Shown here: piece by piece, positions 17,709 through 26,808 of the stretch
How the letters are laid out: every line of letters begins with the position of its first letter
Numbering within the stretch: the stretch's first letter is position 1
Source of the DNA: Bacillus massiliigorillae
GTDB lineage: Bacteria; Bacillota; Bacilli; Bacillales; DSM-1321
Reading direction: 5' to 3'
NCBI RefSeq assembly: GCF_000380245.2
Contig: NZ_HG428741.1
Location: 1,475,889 to 1,539,888, forward strand
DNA: 64,000 bases
Position numbers and translations under genes: made by a program
The notes under the pieces: model-generated
What the model saw: the letters and a program-made list of their open reading frames with translations, nothing else
Told to the model about the DNA's origin: nothing
Databases searched by the model: none

Positions 17709-17741
17709 AAATCCCCAACTCAATAGAGAAGGGGATGTTTT
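17709..17741. terminator. Terminator downstream of the SLH gene, copied at 26809
   Basis: AATCCCC and GGGGAT form a stem around AACTCAATAGAGAA, with T on the plus side and A/T on the minus side. Nearly the same sequence occurs after the globin gene at 26809-26844. Confidence 0.7.
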
Positions 17742-17743
17742 TA

Positions 17744-19723
17744 TTATTTAGCTATATTTAATGGCTCTATAAACTTTTCAAATTGGTCTCCTTCTGCTAC
17801 ATAGCCATATTTCTCATCATTACTATCTGATAGAATTTTATGCCATGTATAATCAGATTTCTTTTCACTGGAAAGAGAGGCAATAACAGAATACATTACT
17901 TTATACGTATATAATTTTGTTGCTGAACTGTTTGGTTCTGAACGTACATTTAATTGCTGTGCGCTTGGTGAAACTACATTATATAGTTTATAAGGATTGG
18001 TATTATTAATAAAATCCTTACCACCCATATCTAAGTCCAAGCTATATAAATGTCCTGCAATTTTTTGACCCCAGTATGGATCGGTTGTATATCGAACATT
18101 TACGCCTCTGTATTTATTTCCTAAATTTGCTCCATTCGCATAACCGCCATCAGCAGGAATATAATTTTTATTTAATACTGATGTTGCTAGATCTGCAATG
18201 CTATCTTGCGGATTAGCATAAGTTTTGCCAGCATCTACAACACTATCATAGACTTCCATACCAAATAGGTTTTTCTTATTTTGAGCTTTGTTACTCATTC
18301 CATAATCACTTTCATGAATCGCTTGTGCCAAAAGCATTAATGCATTTAGCTTATATTTTGATTCAGCTTCCTTAAAGGATTTTCCTAAACCAAGCAGTTT
18401 ACTTTTCGTAGTAGCATCCTTATATTGAGGATACCCTTTTGGATCTTTTTTATAAAGAGCTTCGCGGGAAGCTAGTCTATTTTTGATAATTTGTTCTAAT
18501 TCAGTCGCATTATAATTTGTAGTTGTTCTAAATGGTAAGACGTTAAAGTATTGGTAAACACTCGCGACGCTTGTTCCATTTTTATCTGTGAAATTCACAC
18601 CGTCTCTACTGTAATATTTACCTCCTATTGTGAAAGAAGCAGGAGCCTTTCCATAAAACACTTGTGGACTTTTTGTTTTAGAGATTGGATTGTAAATATT
18701 CAAAAAGAGATTTCTTTTATCATCCACTGAATAGTACGTTCTATTTGCATCTACTACTTCAGGTAGTAAATATGCTTCAGAATACTTTACATAGCCATCT
18801 TGCCCCGCAATATTAACTCGAATACTCGTTGCATTAGATGAAACGTATTCCATTTCTGAACCATAAGACATACCTAACTTGACTTTTTGAAATTGTGCAG
18901 TGGTATAAACATTAGTCTCTTTACCGCTGTTAGCTTTCGCAACAACGATTCCTTTATTCATTTTTACAATCATACCATTATATGAAATTACTTGATTCGA
19001 AGCAGTACCGAAATTTTTATCAGCCTCTTCAAAATTTTTATATACCTTGTTAGTAGGCTTTACTATTTCGCTAGAGTCAATTGCCCCAATAGTATATACA
19101 TCTTTTTCTGGTTCAGGAGTTGGCGTCGTATTATTCTCAGCCACACCTAACATACGGTTAATGAATGCAGCCGCTTGATTTCTTTGTGCATTCTCTTTTG
19201 GTTTAAATTCATTTGTTGGATATCCAAGTATGATTTTATAAGCTACCATATTGGCTACCGCTTTTCTTGAATCTGATGATGAAAGCAGATTACTATCTTT
19301 AAAAGTAAGTGAGATAGTTTTTTGTTCAATTTTCAGATAGTTCATTGCTCGATTCATCATTAACGACATTTGTTCTCTTGTAATATTTTGTTTAGGTAAA
19401 AAAGTCTTGGACGTTGTTCCATTAACAATACCCGCTTTAGCTGCAGCATTAATACCAGGTGCATAAATAGACTTTGAATTTACATCATTGAATTGATTTG
19501 GGCCACTTGGTAGTTTTAATGCATTACTAATATATGTTGCGAATTCTTCTCTGGTTATAATTCCAGTATCAGTAGGATAGACTCCTTTTTCATTTTTAAT
19601 GACAACACCCTGATTAATCATTTTTTTCCATTCTTGATCAAGTCCAGCTGCAGAGGTTTGGTTGCTTGGTAAAAGTAAAACAATTAGCAAAGTACTCATA
19701 AGAAATAATGCGATTTTCTTCAT
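17744..19723 (-). CDS. S-layer-homology cell-wall glucosaminidase
   Basis: Secreted peptidoglycan hydrolase, 659 residues. A signal peptide (1-25) precedes three SLH repeats (about 30-190, with ITREEFATYISNAL and ITREQMSLMMNRAM), which bind pyruvylated wall polymer. After a Thr/Pro linker comes a central domain of unknown fold, then an endo-beta-N-acetylglucosaminidase domain (about 440-560, catalytic Glu in AQAIHESDYGMSNK) and a C-terminal SH3-like domain (SAQQLNVRSEPNSSATKL). The order resembles LytG/Acm-type wall hydrolases of S-layer-bearing Bacillales. A long upstream region (19724-20214) is non-coding. Its role is likely cell separation or wall turnover. Confidence 0.88.
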   Translation of the reverse strand: MKKIALFLMSTLLIVLLLPSNQTSAAGLDQEWKKMINQGVVIKNEKGVYPTDTGIITREEFATYISNALKLPSGPNQFNDVNSKSIYAPGINAAAKAGIVNGTTSKTFLPKQNITREQMSLMMNRAMNYLKIEQKTISLTFKDSNLLSSSDSRKAVANMVAYKIILGYPTNEFKPKENAQRNQAAAFINRMLGVAENNTTPTPEPEKDVYTIGAIDSSEIVKPTNKVYKNFEEADKNFGTASNQVISYNGMIVKMNKGIVVAKANSGKETNVYTTAQFQKVKLGMSYGSEMEYVSSNATSIRVNIAGQDGYVKYSEAYLLPEVVDANRTYYSVDDKRNLFLNIYNPISKTKSPQVFYGKAPASFTIGGKYYSRDGVNFTDKNGTSVASVYQYFNVLPFRTTTNYNATELEQIIKNRLASREALYKKDPKGYPQYKDATTKSKLLGLGKSFKEAESKYKLNALMLLAQAIHESDYGMSNKAQNKKNLFGMEVYDSVVDAGKTYANPQDSIADLATSVLNKNYIPADGGYANGANLGNKYRGVNVRYTTDPYWGQKIAGHLYSLDLDMGGKDFINNTNPYKLYNVVSPSAQQLNVRSEPNSSATKLYTYKVMYSVIASLSSEKKSDYTWHKILSDSNDEKYGYVAEGDQFEKFIEPLNIAK

Positions 19724-20214
19724 AACTATACTCCTTTCAATGTTAAATACACTATACCTTAAGTTTTTAAGCTATTATTCTAGTATCTAGTTAAAATTTT
19801 AAATATTGTGTCAATTAACTATATGATAACTTGAGATTCTTTTAAAAACAATGAATTGAATATGATTTACATGTAATAAAAATCAGAAAATTATAATAAT
19901 TAATCTCTGTTTAGTTATATTAACAGTTCATTTTAAGAATTATGTTTGGGTTCATGAGAAGATGTAATAAAGGTAGCAACGGGTGGAACATTTCGTTTAG
20001 ATCTATAGATTAAGAGAAACAAATCTTCTTATCTTTGCATTTGTCTACCTGAATTCTATATGAGTATATATGGTTTTACATAAAGATTGACGGTGGTTGT
20101 GTATTTGGTGAACGTTAAATGCAATTGTAATGAATGAAAAAGGTGAGATATTAGTAAACTTTAGTGTAATAGATTGATTATATGAAAAAGGATTGAAAAC
20201 GAATTCGTTGAGAC
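19724..20214. other. Non-coding spacer
   Basis: About 490 AT-rich bases between the SLH gene promoter side and the terminator of the beta-lactamase-like gene. I see no supported gene. The bases just before 19724 on the minus strand hold the GAAAGGAG-type ribosome binding site and presumed promoter of the SLH gene. Confidence 0.4.
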
Positions 20215-20262
20215 GAAAAAAGACGACCAGAAAGTAATTAATTATCACTTTTTGGGTCGCCC
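20215..20262 (-). terminator. Terminator of the metallo-beta-lactamase-like gene
   Basis: On the minus strand GGGCGACC pairs with GGTCGTC across an inner AAAGT/ACTTT stem, followed by a run of T. It begins a few bases after the stop codon. Confidence 0.8.
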
Positions 20263-20269
20263 TCAAGTA

Positions 20270-21055
20270 TTAATTATTATTGTATTGTTCAATAACATCT
20301 AAAGTATGTGGAAGTAAGCTAAAGTCTCCCCAAGTTTTATGCCCTGGTATAACAATTTTAGCGTTGCTATAAGTTGTTAATAGATTTCTCATTGTATTAG
20401 GCCAAGCTAACATGTTTGCCTCATCGATAATTCCAGTGTTCTGCTGTTCGAGAGCAAAGATCATATCTCCAAATAGCAGCTTGTACTGAGGTAGCCATAC
20501 TGTAATATTATCGGTTGTATGTGCCTCACCAGGGAAATAGGTTTCAATTTTTAAATCACCTATTTTTAATTTTGAAATATCTGAATTCAAAATAGGTTCT
20601 GGTGTTGGATAATTGAATTCTTTAGCTAACTTTACTACTTCTGGGGTGCTGATTGTTTTAATATTTTTATCAAGTAATGCTTGAATACCACCTATTCTGT
20701 CATATTTATGATGAGTAATAATAGCTAGCTTTATAGGCTTATGGAATTCATTTTGGATCATTTCTAATAATTGAGATGCCAATTGATTGTCCCAAGTTGC
20801 ATCTACTAAAACAATTCCTTTAGAAGTGTTAAGAACTAAGCCGTTCGCTGCGATTCGAAAACCATCAATTTCGGTATATGAAGTGTGAACCCACACTTTT
20901 TTATTGATTTTCGTTAGTATTACTGATTCATCTTTGTTTGTTATGACATTTTGTTTGAATTTTTGTTCTTGAGCAGATACAGGTGCACTGATACTCATCA
21001 GCACAACAATCAAACTAGTAAAGATAACGATAAAATATTTTTGAATACTCTTCAT
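20270..21055 (-). CDS. Subclass B1 metallo-beta-lactamase homologue with altered metal site
   Basis: Secreted MBL-fold protein of 261 residues, with a signal peptide (cleavage after PVSA). It aligns along its length with BcII-type B1 enzymes: TSYTEIDGFRIAANGLVL, IITHHKYDRIGGI, EAHTTDNITVWLPQYKLL and VIPGHKTWGDFSLLPHTLD. The zinc ligands are only partly kept: His116, Asp120, His196 and His263 are present, but His118 is Lys (HHKYD where BcII has HAHAD) and Cys221 is replaced (FGDMIF where BcII has VGGCLV). Canonical carbapenemase activity is therefore doubtful. The ATG at 21055 has GAAAGGTGG 8 bases upstream; a GTG at 21067 is less likely. Confidence 0.85.
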   Translation of the reverse strand: MKSIQKYFIVIFTSLIVVLMSISAPVSAQEQKFKQNVITNKDESVILTKINKKVWVHTSYTEIDGFRIAANGLVLNTSKGIVLVDATWDNQLASQLLEMIQNEFHKPIKLAIITHHKYDRIGGIQALLDKNIKTISTPEVVKLAKEFNYPTPEPILNSDISKLKIGDLKIETYFPGEAHTTDNITVWLPQYKLLFGDMIFALEQQNTGIIDEANMLAWPNTMRNLLTTYSNAKIVIPGHKTWGDFSLLPHTLDVIEQYNNN

Positions 21056-21297
21056 AAAAGTAACCACCTTTCTACATCTTAGCCATTATATAGAAGGATA
21101 TGTTAGTTTTCAACTTATTAACTATAATTTTCTAAATGAGGTTAATAAGATGGTTGTCTAAGATATTTAAATATTAAAGAGACTAAGATTGAATATGTTC
21201 ATTGTAGACAGACAATATGGCAAAGGATAAAAATTATATTTTTCTATCTCTCAAAAGATTAGTTAATTTTTTTATGCCAAATAATGTGCAGTTAATC

Positions 21298-21329
21298 TTC
21301 ATCTGAGATTCATATGTGTTTGTTATAAT
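21298..21329 (+). promoter_or_regulatory. Direct-repeat operator and promoter of the second two-component system
   Basis: TTCATCTG (21298-21305) and TTCATATG (21309-21316) recur 11 bases apart, followed by TTTGT and a perfect -10 box TATAAT (21324-21329). The same arrangement stands before the ABC transporter at 23745-23763. Confidence 0.65.
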
Positions 21330-21352
21330 TAGGAAAAAAGAGGAGCTATAGG

Positions 21353-22015
21353 ATGCGAATATTATTTTTAGAAGATGAACCGACGATTCAAGAGGTTTTA
21401 ACTGAATATATGAAGATGCAAAACTATAAGGTTAGCCCTGTTGCTGATGGAGAAGAAGCAATACAGTTATTAGAATCATCACAGTTTGATTTAGCGGTTC
21501 TAGACATTATGGTTCCCCAAAAAAGTGGCTTGGAAGTGCTTCAATATATTAGAGAGAACAAACCGCAGTTAGCAACGATTATGCTAACGGCTCTAGAAGA
21601 TGAACAAACACAAATAAAAGCGTTTAATTTATATGCAGATGATTATGTTGTCAAACCAGTATCACCGATTATTTTATTGAAACGGATGGAAGCAATATTA
21701 AGAAGAACAAAAAGACATGGAGAACAAGAGGCTTCAGAACAAGGATTATGTATTTATGATGAATCTTTTCAAGTTTTTTATAACGGAAAAGATTTAAATT
21801 TAACTTTAAGTGAATTTCTATTGCTGCAATCTTTAAAAAAAGAACCAAATCGAGTATTTACAAGGGAACAATTGATTATGAAAATATTCAATGAAGATTA
21901 TATTGGAAACGATCGTATTATTGATGCTCACGTAAAAAATTTACGGAAGAAGCTACCTAAAAAATACATAAAAACAATCATCGGTGTTGGCTATCAGTTT
22001 AATCGGGAGGAATAG
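21353..22015 (+). CDS. OmpR-family response regulator of the ABC-linked two-component system
   Basis: Transcription factor of 220 residues. The receiver domain shows FLEDEPT, the phospho-acceptor Asp in AVLDIMVPQ and the Lys in YVVKPVSP. The winged-helix domain contains LTLSEFLLLQSL and DRIIDAHVKNLRKK. GAGGAG precedes the ATG by 8 bases. The kinase starts 2 bases after its stop. The matching operator repeats before this gene and before the ABC transporter indicate that it activates both. The layout resembles peptide-antibiotic sensing modules of Firmicutes, but the permease is of a different type from BceB. Confidence 0.92.
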   Translation: MRILFLEDEPTIQEVLTEYMKMQNYKVSPVADGEEAIQLLESSQFDLAVLDIMVPQKSGLEVLQYIRENKPQLATIMLTALEDEQTQIKAFNLYADDYVVKPVSPIILLKRMEAILRRTKRHGEQEASEQGLCIYDESFQVFYNGKDLNLTLSEFLLLQSLKKEPNRVFTREQLIMKIFNEDYIGNDRIIDAHVKNLRKKLPKKYIKTIIGVGYQFNREE

Positions 22016-22017
22016 TG

Positions 22018-23577
22018 ATGGGTCTAACAAGAAAAACATTTTTGTATAGTATGATCGTTTCAGCTATAATGGTGGCTTTTGTTATAGGATACTTTGCGTT
22101 TATGTTGCCATCACTATATGTAGATCATATGAAAAACAGCAATTATAATACAATCGTAGCTATTCAAAAAGGATATATGAAGGACAGAAGTTATGATAAA
22201 TTAACGGTTAAAAACCCTACTAGTTTAGTGACGATAGAGATACCTCATAAGGGGAGTGAGTTTTATGTTACTAATAAGTTTTTTAAGGCGACTGTGAATA
22301 TAGAAGATAAACAATTACAAAGTATGATTGAAAAATTTAGGGGTTATGCAGATGATTCAGATAAATTAAAGGAAATAGACAAAGATACATTTGATTTTTC
22401 GCTAATCAAGAAAAAATTATTTTCTGAGGATGTATTGAAGAAGGATTTTCCTTTAAAATTCAAATTTGATATAAAAGATGCCCAAAATGAATTTCATGAA
22501 GAAACAACAAAGCTTCATCGAGTATCTGACGCGTTATTCGTGTATGAAGCTAATTCAGCAGATGAGACTAATCAGTATACGTCTTATATAGCAATGGGAA
22601 AAAGTGATAAATCTATGATTATTACTCTTCTTTCTGTTATGACGCCACAAATGGCAGAGATAAAGCCAATTATTTTTGGAAGCTTACCAATGATAGTAGC
22701 AGTTGTGTTTTTTATAGTGCTCATTCTTTCACAAGTGTTCGCGAAGAAAATCATCAATCCAATTATTCGTATGGCTAAATATGCTGATTCTGTAAAACGC
22801 GCAAAAAATTTAGAAATCGAGCCATTAAAAATTACAGGAAATGATGAAATAGGTGAGCTAGGTAGAACGCTAAATGAGCTTTATGAACAGCTACGGGAGA
22901 ATTACATACAATTAGAGCAAAAGAATATTTCACTAGCGGAAGAGAATAAAAGACAGGAAGTGTTTTTAAGAGCGTCCTCTCATCAGTTAAAGACACCTAT
23001 TACAGCGGCATTATTATTAATAGACAGTATGGTAAATGAGATAGGAAAATATAAAAATATAAAAGAGTATTTGCCACAGGTAAAAGGACAGCTCCAATCA
23101 ATGAGAATGATTGTAGAAAATATTTTATATTTAAACCATTGTGTTGATGAATTACAAATGGAATCTGTTTCTATCGAAGAAGTTGTACAAGAGCAATTAT
23201 ATGCTTATGAAATTCAAATGGCAGATAAAGGTTTGACTGTTAGTCAAGAGGGATCAATGGCATTGGTACAAACAGATAGAGAAATAATGAAGAAAATAAT
23301 CGATAATTTACTTTCTAATGCTGTTCAATATACACCCTTAGGAGAAAAAATTGAAATTATTTTTGCAGACAAACAGATCTCTATTAAAAATTATGGAACA
23401 TTCATTGAGGAAGAATTACTGCCGCATATTTATGAACCATTTGTTAGTAGTAATACAAAGAACAAAGGGCATGGATTAGGGCTTTATGTTATTTCCTATT
23501 ATGCAAAATTGTTAGGTTGTGAAATAAAGATTACTAATATTGATGGAGGCGTTCAAGCGAAGCTTCTATTTTCATAA
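22018..23577 (+). CDS. Sensor histidine kinase of the ABC-linked system
   Basis: Membrane kinase of 519 residues: first membrane segment near residues 8-30, a large extracytoplasmic domain of about 180 residues, a second membrane segment near 217-240, a HAMP domain, an H-box (RASSHQLKTPITAA), and an ATPase domain with N-box (IDNLLSNAVQYTP) and G-box (GHGLGLYVI). The start is the ATG at 22018, 7 bases after GGGAGG; a GTG at 22015 overlaps the regulator stop. The large sensing domain suggests it detects its signal directly. It works with the regulator encoded just upstream. Confidence 0.9.
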   Translation: MGLTRKTFLYSMIVSAIMVAFVIGYFAFMLPSLYVDHMKNSNYNTIVAIQKGYMKDRSYDKLTVKNPTSLVTIEIPHKGSEFYVTNKFFKATVNIEDKQLQSMIEKFRGYADDSDKLKEIDKDTFDFSLIKKKLFSEDVLKKDFPLKFKFDIKDAQNEFHEETTKLHRVSDALFVYEANSADETNQYTSYIAMGKSDKSMIITLLSVMTPQMAEIKPIIFGSLPMIVAVVFFIVLILSQVFAKKIINPIIRMAKYADSVKRAKNLEIEPLKITGNDEIGELGRTLNELYEQLRENYIQLEQKNISLAEENKRQEVFLRASSHQLKTPITAALLLIDSMVNEIGKYKNIKEYLPQVKGQLQSMRMIVENILYLNHCVDELQMESVSIEEVVQEQLYAYEIQMADKGLTVSQEGSMALVQTDREIMKKIIDNLLSNAVQYTPLGEKIEIIFADKQISIKNYGTFIEEELLPHIYEPFVSSNTKNKGHGLGLYVISYYAKLLGCEIKITNIDGGVQAKLLFS

Positions 23578-23744
23578 GGTATATTTGTCATTAGGAATCC
23601 CTTTCAACATTTTGTGACATCCAGTCAAAATAAGTGGTGATAACAGCTGCTAAGAACTCGTCATGTACTCAAGGGGAGATGAATGAAAACGTTCATAAAG
23701 AAACTCTTTATGAAGAAGAAGTATTAAAACAAATGCATATAGTC

Positions 23745-23779
23745 TTCATCTGAAATTCATACGCATTTGTTAATGTAAT
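23745..23779 (+). promoter_or_regulatory. Direct-repeat operator before the ABC transporter
   Basis: TTCATCTG (23745-23752) and TTCATACG (23756-23763) are spaced 11 bases apart, followed by ATTTGTTA and a weak -10 box TGTAAT (23774-23779). The repeat pair and downstream TTTGTTA match those before the regulator gene, so the two promoters appear to form one regulon. Confidence 0.65.
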
Positions 23780-23833
23780 TGTAAGGATAACAAATGAATA
23801 GATGATCTATACAGATGGGAGGAAGTGACAGGG

Positions 23834-24721
23834 ATGTTAGTGACAATTAAGCATTTACACGTTCAATATGGTAAACAAGTAGCACTTAACATTGAAAAAC
23901 CAATTGAATTCGAACAAGGAGAACGAATAGGGATTATTGGCTCTAATGGTGCTGGAAAGACAACGTTTGTAAAATCAATTCTTGGATTGACTGATTATAA
24001 AGGAAGTATTAATACGCAACTTCAGCCAGAAGAAATGGCTGTTCATATGCAGCAAAATAATTATGTGAGCACGATGAGTGTAAAACATATTATGGAAACT
24101 CTCTTATGCACAAAGATTAAGAAAAATAAACAGTTACAGGATTTGATTTCATTTTTCGATTTTGAGGGATGCTTAAAGAAAAAATTTTCCGCACTTTCAG
24201 GAGGGCAAAAGCAAAGACTGACAATAATTATGGTAATGATTCAGGATGCGCCGCTTACCTTTTTTGATGAGGTAACTTCGGGTCTTGATTTTGAAACAAG
24301 ACAGAAATTGATGGAAAAGTTAGTGCAATGGTATGAAAATAAAAAAACGACACTTTGCGTTGTCTCTCATTATTATGAGGAATTAGAACAATTAGTAGAT
24401 AAAATCTTAATTTTAGAGAAAGGAAAGGTCGTAGCTTTTGGGGGAAAAGAAGAGCTATTTCATACGTATTGCGGAAATGCCATTATTACTGTTGATAACA
24501 ATGTTAAAAATGAACAATTAACAGCTGTGTTTCCAAAATTAAAGGCACCCAATCATTTAATTGCTTTATCTTGTAAAGATAGAGAGATTGAAGGAGAAAT
24601 TACATCATTGTTAATTCAAAACGATATAAACTTTAAGAGAAGTAATAATGATATTGAAATTATGTCTATTAATGCAAAGGAATCATTTTACGAGAAAGGA
24701 GAAGTGCGTCATGAAGGGTAA
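23834..24721 (+). CDS. ABC transporter ATP-binding protein
   Basis: Cytoplasmic ATPase subunit, 295 residues. It has Walker A (GSNGAGKTTF), a Q-loop (QQNNYVST), the signature LSGGQKQR, Walker B (LTFFDEVTS) and the switch His (CVVSHYYEE). After the ATPase core (about 215 residues) comes a C-terminal extension, as in antibiotic-export types. I prefer the ATG at 23834 over the GTG at 23825, which sits on the GGGAGG itself. The permease gene overlaps its end by 11 bases, so the two are coupled. Export of a lipid or peptide antibiotic is likely, given the two-component system upstream. Confidence 0.92.
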   Translation: MLVTIKHLHVQYGKQVALNIEKPIEFEQGERIGIIGSNGAGKTTFVKSILGLTDYKGSINTQLQPEEMAVHMQQNNYVSTMSVKHIMETLLCTKIKKNKQLQDLISFFDFEGCLKKKFSALSGGQKQRLTIIMVMIQDAPLTFFDEVTSGLDFETRQKLMEKLVQWYENKKTTLCVVSHYYEELEQLVDKILILEKGKVVAFGGKEELFHTYCGNAIITVDNNVKNEQLTAVFPKLKAPNHLIALSCKDREIEGEITSLLIQNDINFKRSNNDIEIMSINAKESFYEKGEVRHEG

Positions 24722-25481
24722 GAATTTTAGCGGGAGTTTAATTGTGTATGAAATGCGTAATATTATAGGGAATCCATTCGTTTCCTTTTTCGGGATTGTG
24801 TTTCCTATTTTAATGTCTTTTCTTATAACGAAGGCTGTTGCAAGTGAAGTGCCGAAAGCGATGGTACCAGAAGTAAATACAAGTGTATTTATTACAATGA
24901 GCTTAATCATTCCAATGGCGATTATCTTGCTCGGCTATGCCGCAACGTATTCTCAAGAGTTAGAGAAGGAAATACCAATTCGGATGAGATTGTTTGGATT
25001 TCGAGAAAGAACTGTTATAACAGCCAAGATTATTGCCCAGCTACTAGTGATGACATTTGCTCTTATTATTTATGTTGTAGCTGATTTCCTCTTCCTTGAT
25101 CTACAAACACCGAAACTTAGTTCAGCACTTATCTTGCTTGTCTGTTTATATTTACTAGGAATCTTCTTTTTTGTTTTGGCACATGGACTTTCTAATATTT
25201 TTAAAAAATTTGGCCCGACTTATTGTGTAGCAATGGTGCTCTATTTTGGGATTATGATTTTATGTGGCATGATGGGGGTTACAATGGAGAACTTGCCAGA
25301 GGCATTACAGGCAGTAGCCAAGACCCTTCCGATGAGTTATATTAGCAGGGACTTTATCGATTTCTGGCAGAAAGGTAGCTACAATTTCGTTCCACTTATT
25401 CAAGCATTTTTATTCTTTGGAGCAGTTTCAGGTATTGTGTTAGCGGTATCTATTTATAGGGATAGACGGGTTGTAAAGTAG
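24711..25481 (+). CDS. ABC-2 type permease
   Basis: Membrane subunit of 256 residues with six predicted helices (for example near residues 20-40, 55-80, 100-125, 130-155, 165-190 and 220-245), typical of ABC-2 exporters. The start is the ATG at 24711 with AAAGGAG 8 bases upstream, inside the ATPase gene. It pairs with the preceding ATPase. A terminator follows at 25567. The exported substrate is unknown. Confidence 0.9.
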   Translation: MKGKNFSGSLIVYEMRNIIGNPFVSFFGIVFPILMSFLITKAVASEVPKAMVPEVNTSVFITMSLIIPMAIILLGYAATYSQELEKEIPIRMRLFGFRERTVITAKIIAQLLVMTFALIIYVVADFLFLDLQTPKLSSALILLVCLYLLGIFFFVLAHGLSNIFKKFGPTYCVAMVLYFGIMILCGMMGVTMENLPEALQAVAKTLPMSYISRDFIDFWQKGSYNFVPLIQAFLFFGAVSGIVLAVSIYRDRRVVK

Positions 25482-25566
25482 AAGAGAAAAGATTTAATGA
25501 TACAAATCTCCATGGAACAGCAATAAAGCGTGCTGGTTTATTTAGTGATATCAACTTATTTAAAAG

Positions 25567-25595
25567 TCTCCTCTCATTTGAGTGGAGGTTTTTTT
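25567..25595 (+). terminator. Terminator after the ABC transporter
   Basis: CTCCTCTCA and TGAGTGGAG pair with a single T-T mismatch, followed by a run of T. Confidence 0.75.
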
Positions 25596-25659
25596 CAACA
25601 AAGAAAATGATATTATTGATATAGTAAAGTGAACAGTAAATTAACATGGGGATGGTATT

Positions 25660-26028
25660 ATGAATAACTATAAATCTATTTTTAAAACTAATAATATGAA
25701 AGAAATGAATGAATCTTACGCTGTATATTATTTTCCTGAATTCCAAACGATGGCAATGATGATTGTTGAAAATGAAAAGGATGTAGAGTTTCATGGATTT
25801 CAAATAAACTTGGTAAATGATTCACAAGACGGAGAGGTTTTCTATTTTACGATTGATTATTCGAGAGATGATAAAGAACTTCCTATTATTAAAATTAAAG
25901 GCACCCAAAAAGCGGATACAAAAGAACCTTTAAAAATTATATTAGAGTATTTAACAAAAGATGGTGTTAGTAAAGAAGAATATGCTCTTTTTGAAGATGG
26001 GGATTATTTTTTTAATAAAGCAAACTAA
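25660..26028 (+). CDS. Hypothetical acidic protein
   Basis: An ATG with GGGGATGG upstream encodes 122 residues, no signal peptide or membrane helix, rich in Asp/Glu and beta-prone segments (YAVYYFPEF, VFYFTIDYSR, PIIKIKG). I do not recognise a family. It sits between the ABC exporter and the globin gene without overlapping either. The good ribosome binding site and a full-length frame support a real small cytosolic protein. Confidence 0.6.
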   Translation: MNNYKSIFKTNNMKEMNESYAVYYFPEFQTMAMMIVENEKDVEFHGFQINLVNDSQDGEVFYFTIDYSRDDKELPIIKIKGTQKADTKEPLKIILEYLTKDGVSKEEYALFEDGDYFFNKAN

Positions 26029-26163
26029 TATTGTGTAATAAGGGAAGTTTTTCTAAAATAACACAAAAATGTAATAATTATTAGCGTTTATACCCATTAT
26101 AGTATGAGTTTCTTTGATATAATTTACATGTTTTTCATACATTGTAAACTTGGGGGAAGGGTA

Positions 26164-26745
26164 ATGCTTTTAACAGAGGAAAAAATAATAGATGAGATTG
26201 ATACATTTAATGAATCGGGAGTTCATATAAGTGTTGGAGATAATATTGATTTACAAAAACAAATCCAAATGATTGATTTAAGATATGAAGATTTACAAAT
26301 TGTTCATTGTATTAGAGATACGGTTGTCCAACATATCGATGATTTAGTAAATGAATTTTACAAAATTATTGCTGTTGAATCATCCTTAATTGAAATCATA
26401 CAAAATCATAGTAGTATCGATCGATTGAAGCGAACACTTCGACAACATATTATTGAATTGTTTGATGGACATATTGATGAGCAATTTATAAATAAGAGGA
26501 AAATAATTGCCGAGGTTCATGTGCAAATTGGATTAAAGCCTAAGTGGTATATGAGTGCCTTCCAGAGTATTTTTTTATCACTAATTCAAATAATGAATGA
26601 ATCAATCAAGGATAAAGGATTATGTGTACGATCAATTGAATCAATATCAAAGTTAGTAAATCTTGAACAACAAATTGTTTTAGATGCATATGAGAGAGTA
26701 GCTGCCAAAATCAAGATGCAAGATGATGTAATAGTGAAAATGTAA
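26164..26745 (+). CDS. Stand-alone sensor-globin domain, HemAT paralogue
   Basis: A 193-residue protein clearly homologous to the globin part of HemAT at 15726: RLKRTLRQHIIELFDGHIDE, the proximal His in AEVHVQIGLKPKWY, and the SAFQSIFLSLIQIMNE helix. It ends shortly after the globin fold and lacks the methyl-accepting signalling domain. The ATG at 26164 follows GGGGGAAGGG. About 180 bases downstream lies a relic of a chemoreceptor signalling domain (26921-27031), so it may be what remains of a full transducer. The globin frame itself is intact and could still bind heme and oxygen. Confidence 0.82.
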   Translation: MLLTEEKIIDEIDTFNESGVHISVGDNIDLQKQIQMIDLRYEDLQIVHCIRDTVVQHIDDLVNEFYKIIAVESSLIEIIQNHSSIDRLKRTLRQHIIELFDGHIDEQFINKRKIIAEVHVQIGLKPKWYMSAFQSIFLSLIQIMNESIKDKGLCVRSIESISKLVNLEQQIVLDAYERVAAKIKMQDDVIVKM

Positions 26746-26808
26746 AACTACTATATATGGGAAGTGTATCTTTTTGAAAGAAAATTGTATAAAGTTATGA
26801 GAAAAAAT

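Noticed and set aside
20045..20266. Minus-strand frame of 73 codons downstream of the beta-lactamase-like gene
   Set aside because: It runs through the terminator stem, has no ribosome binding site and no recognisable protein features.
20270..21055. Calling the B1 MBL homologue a functional carbapenem-resistance gene
   Set aside because: Two of the six zinc-ligand positions are substituted, so catalytic class cannot be assumed.
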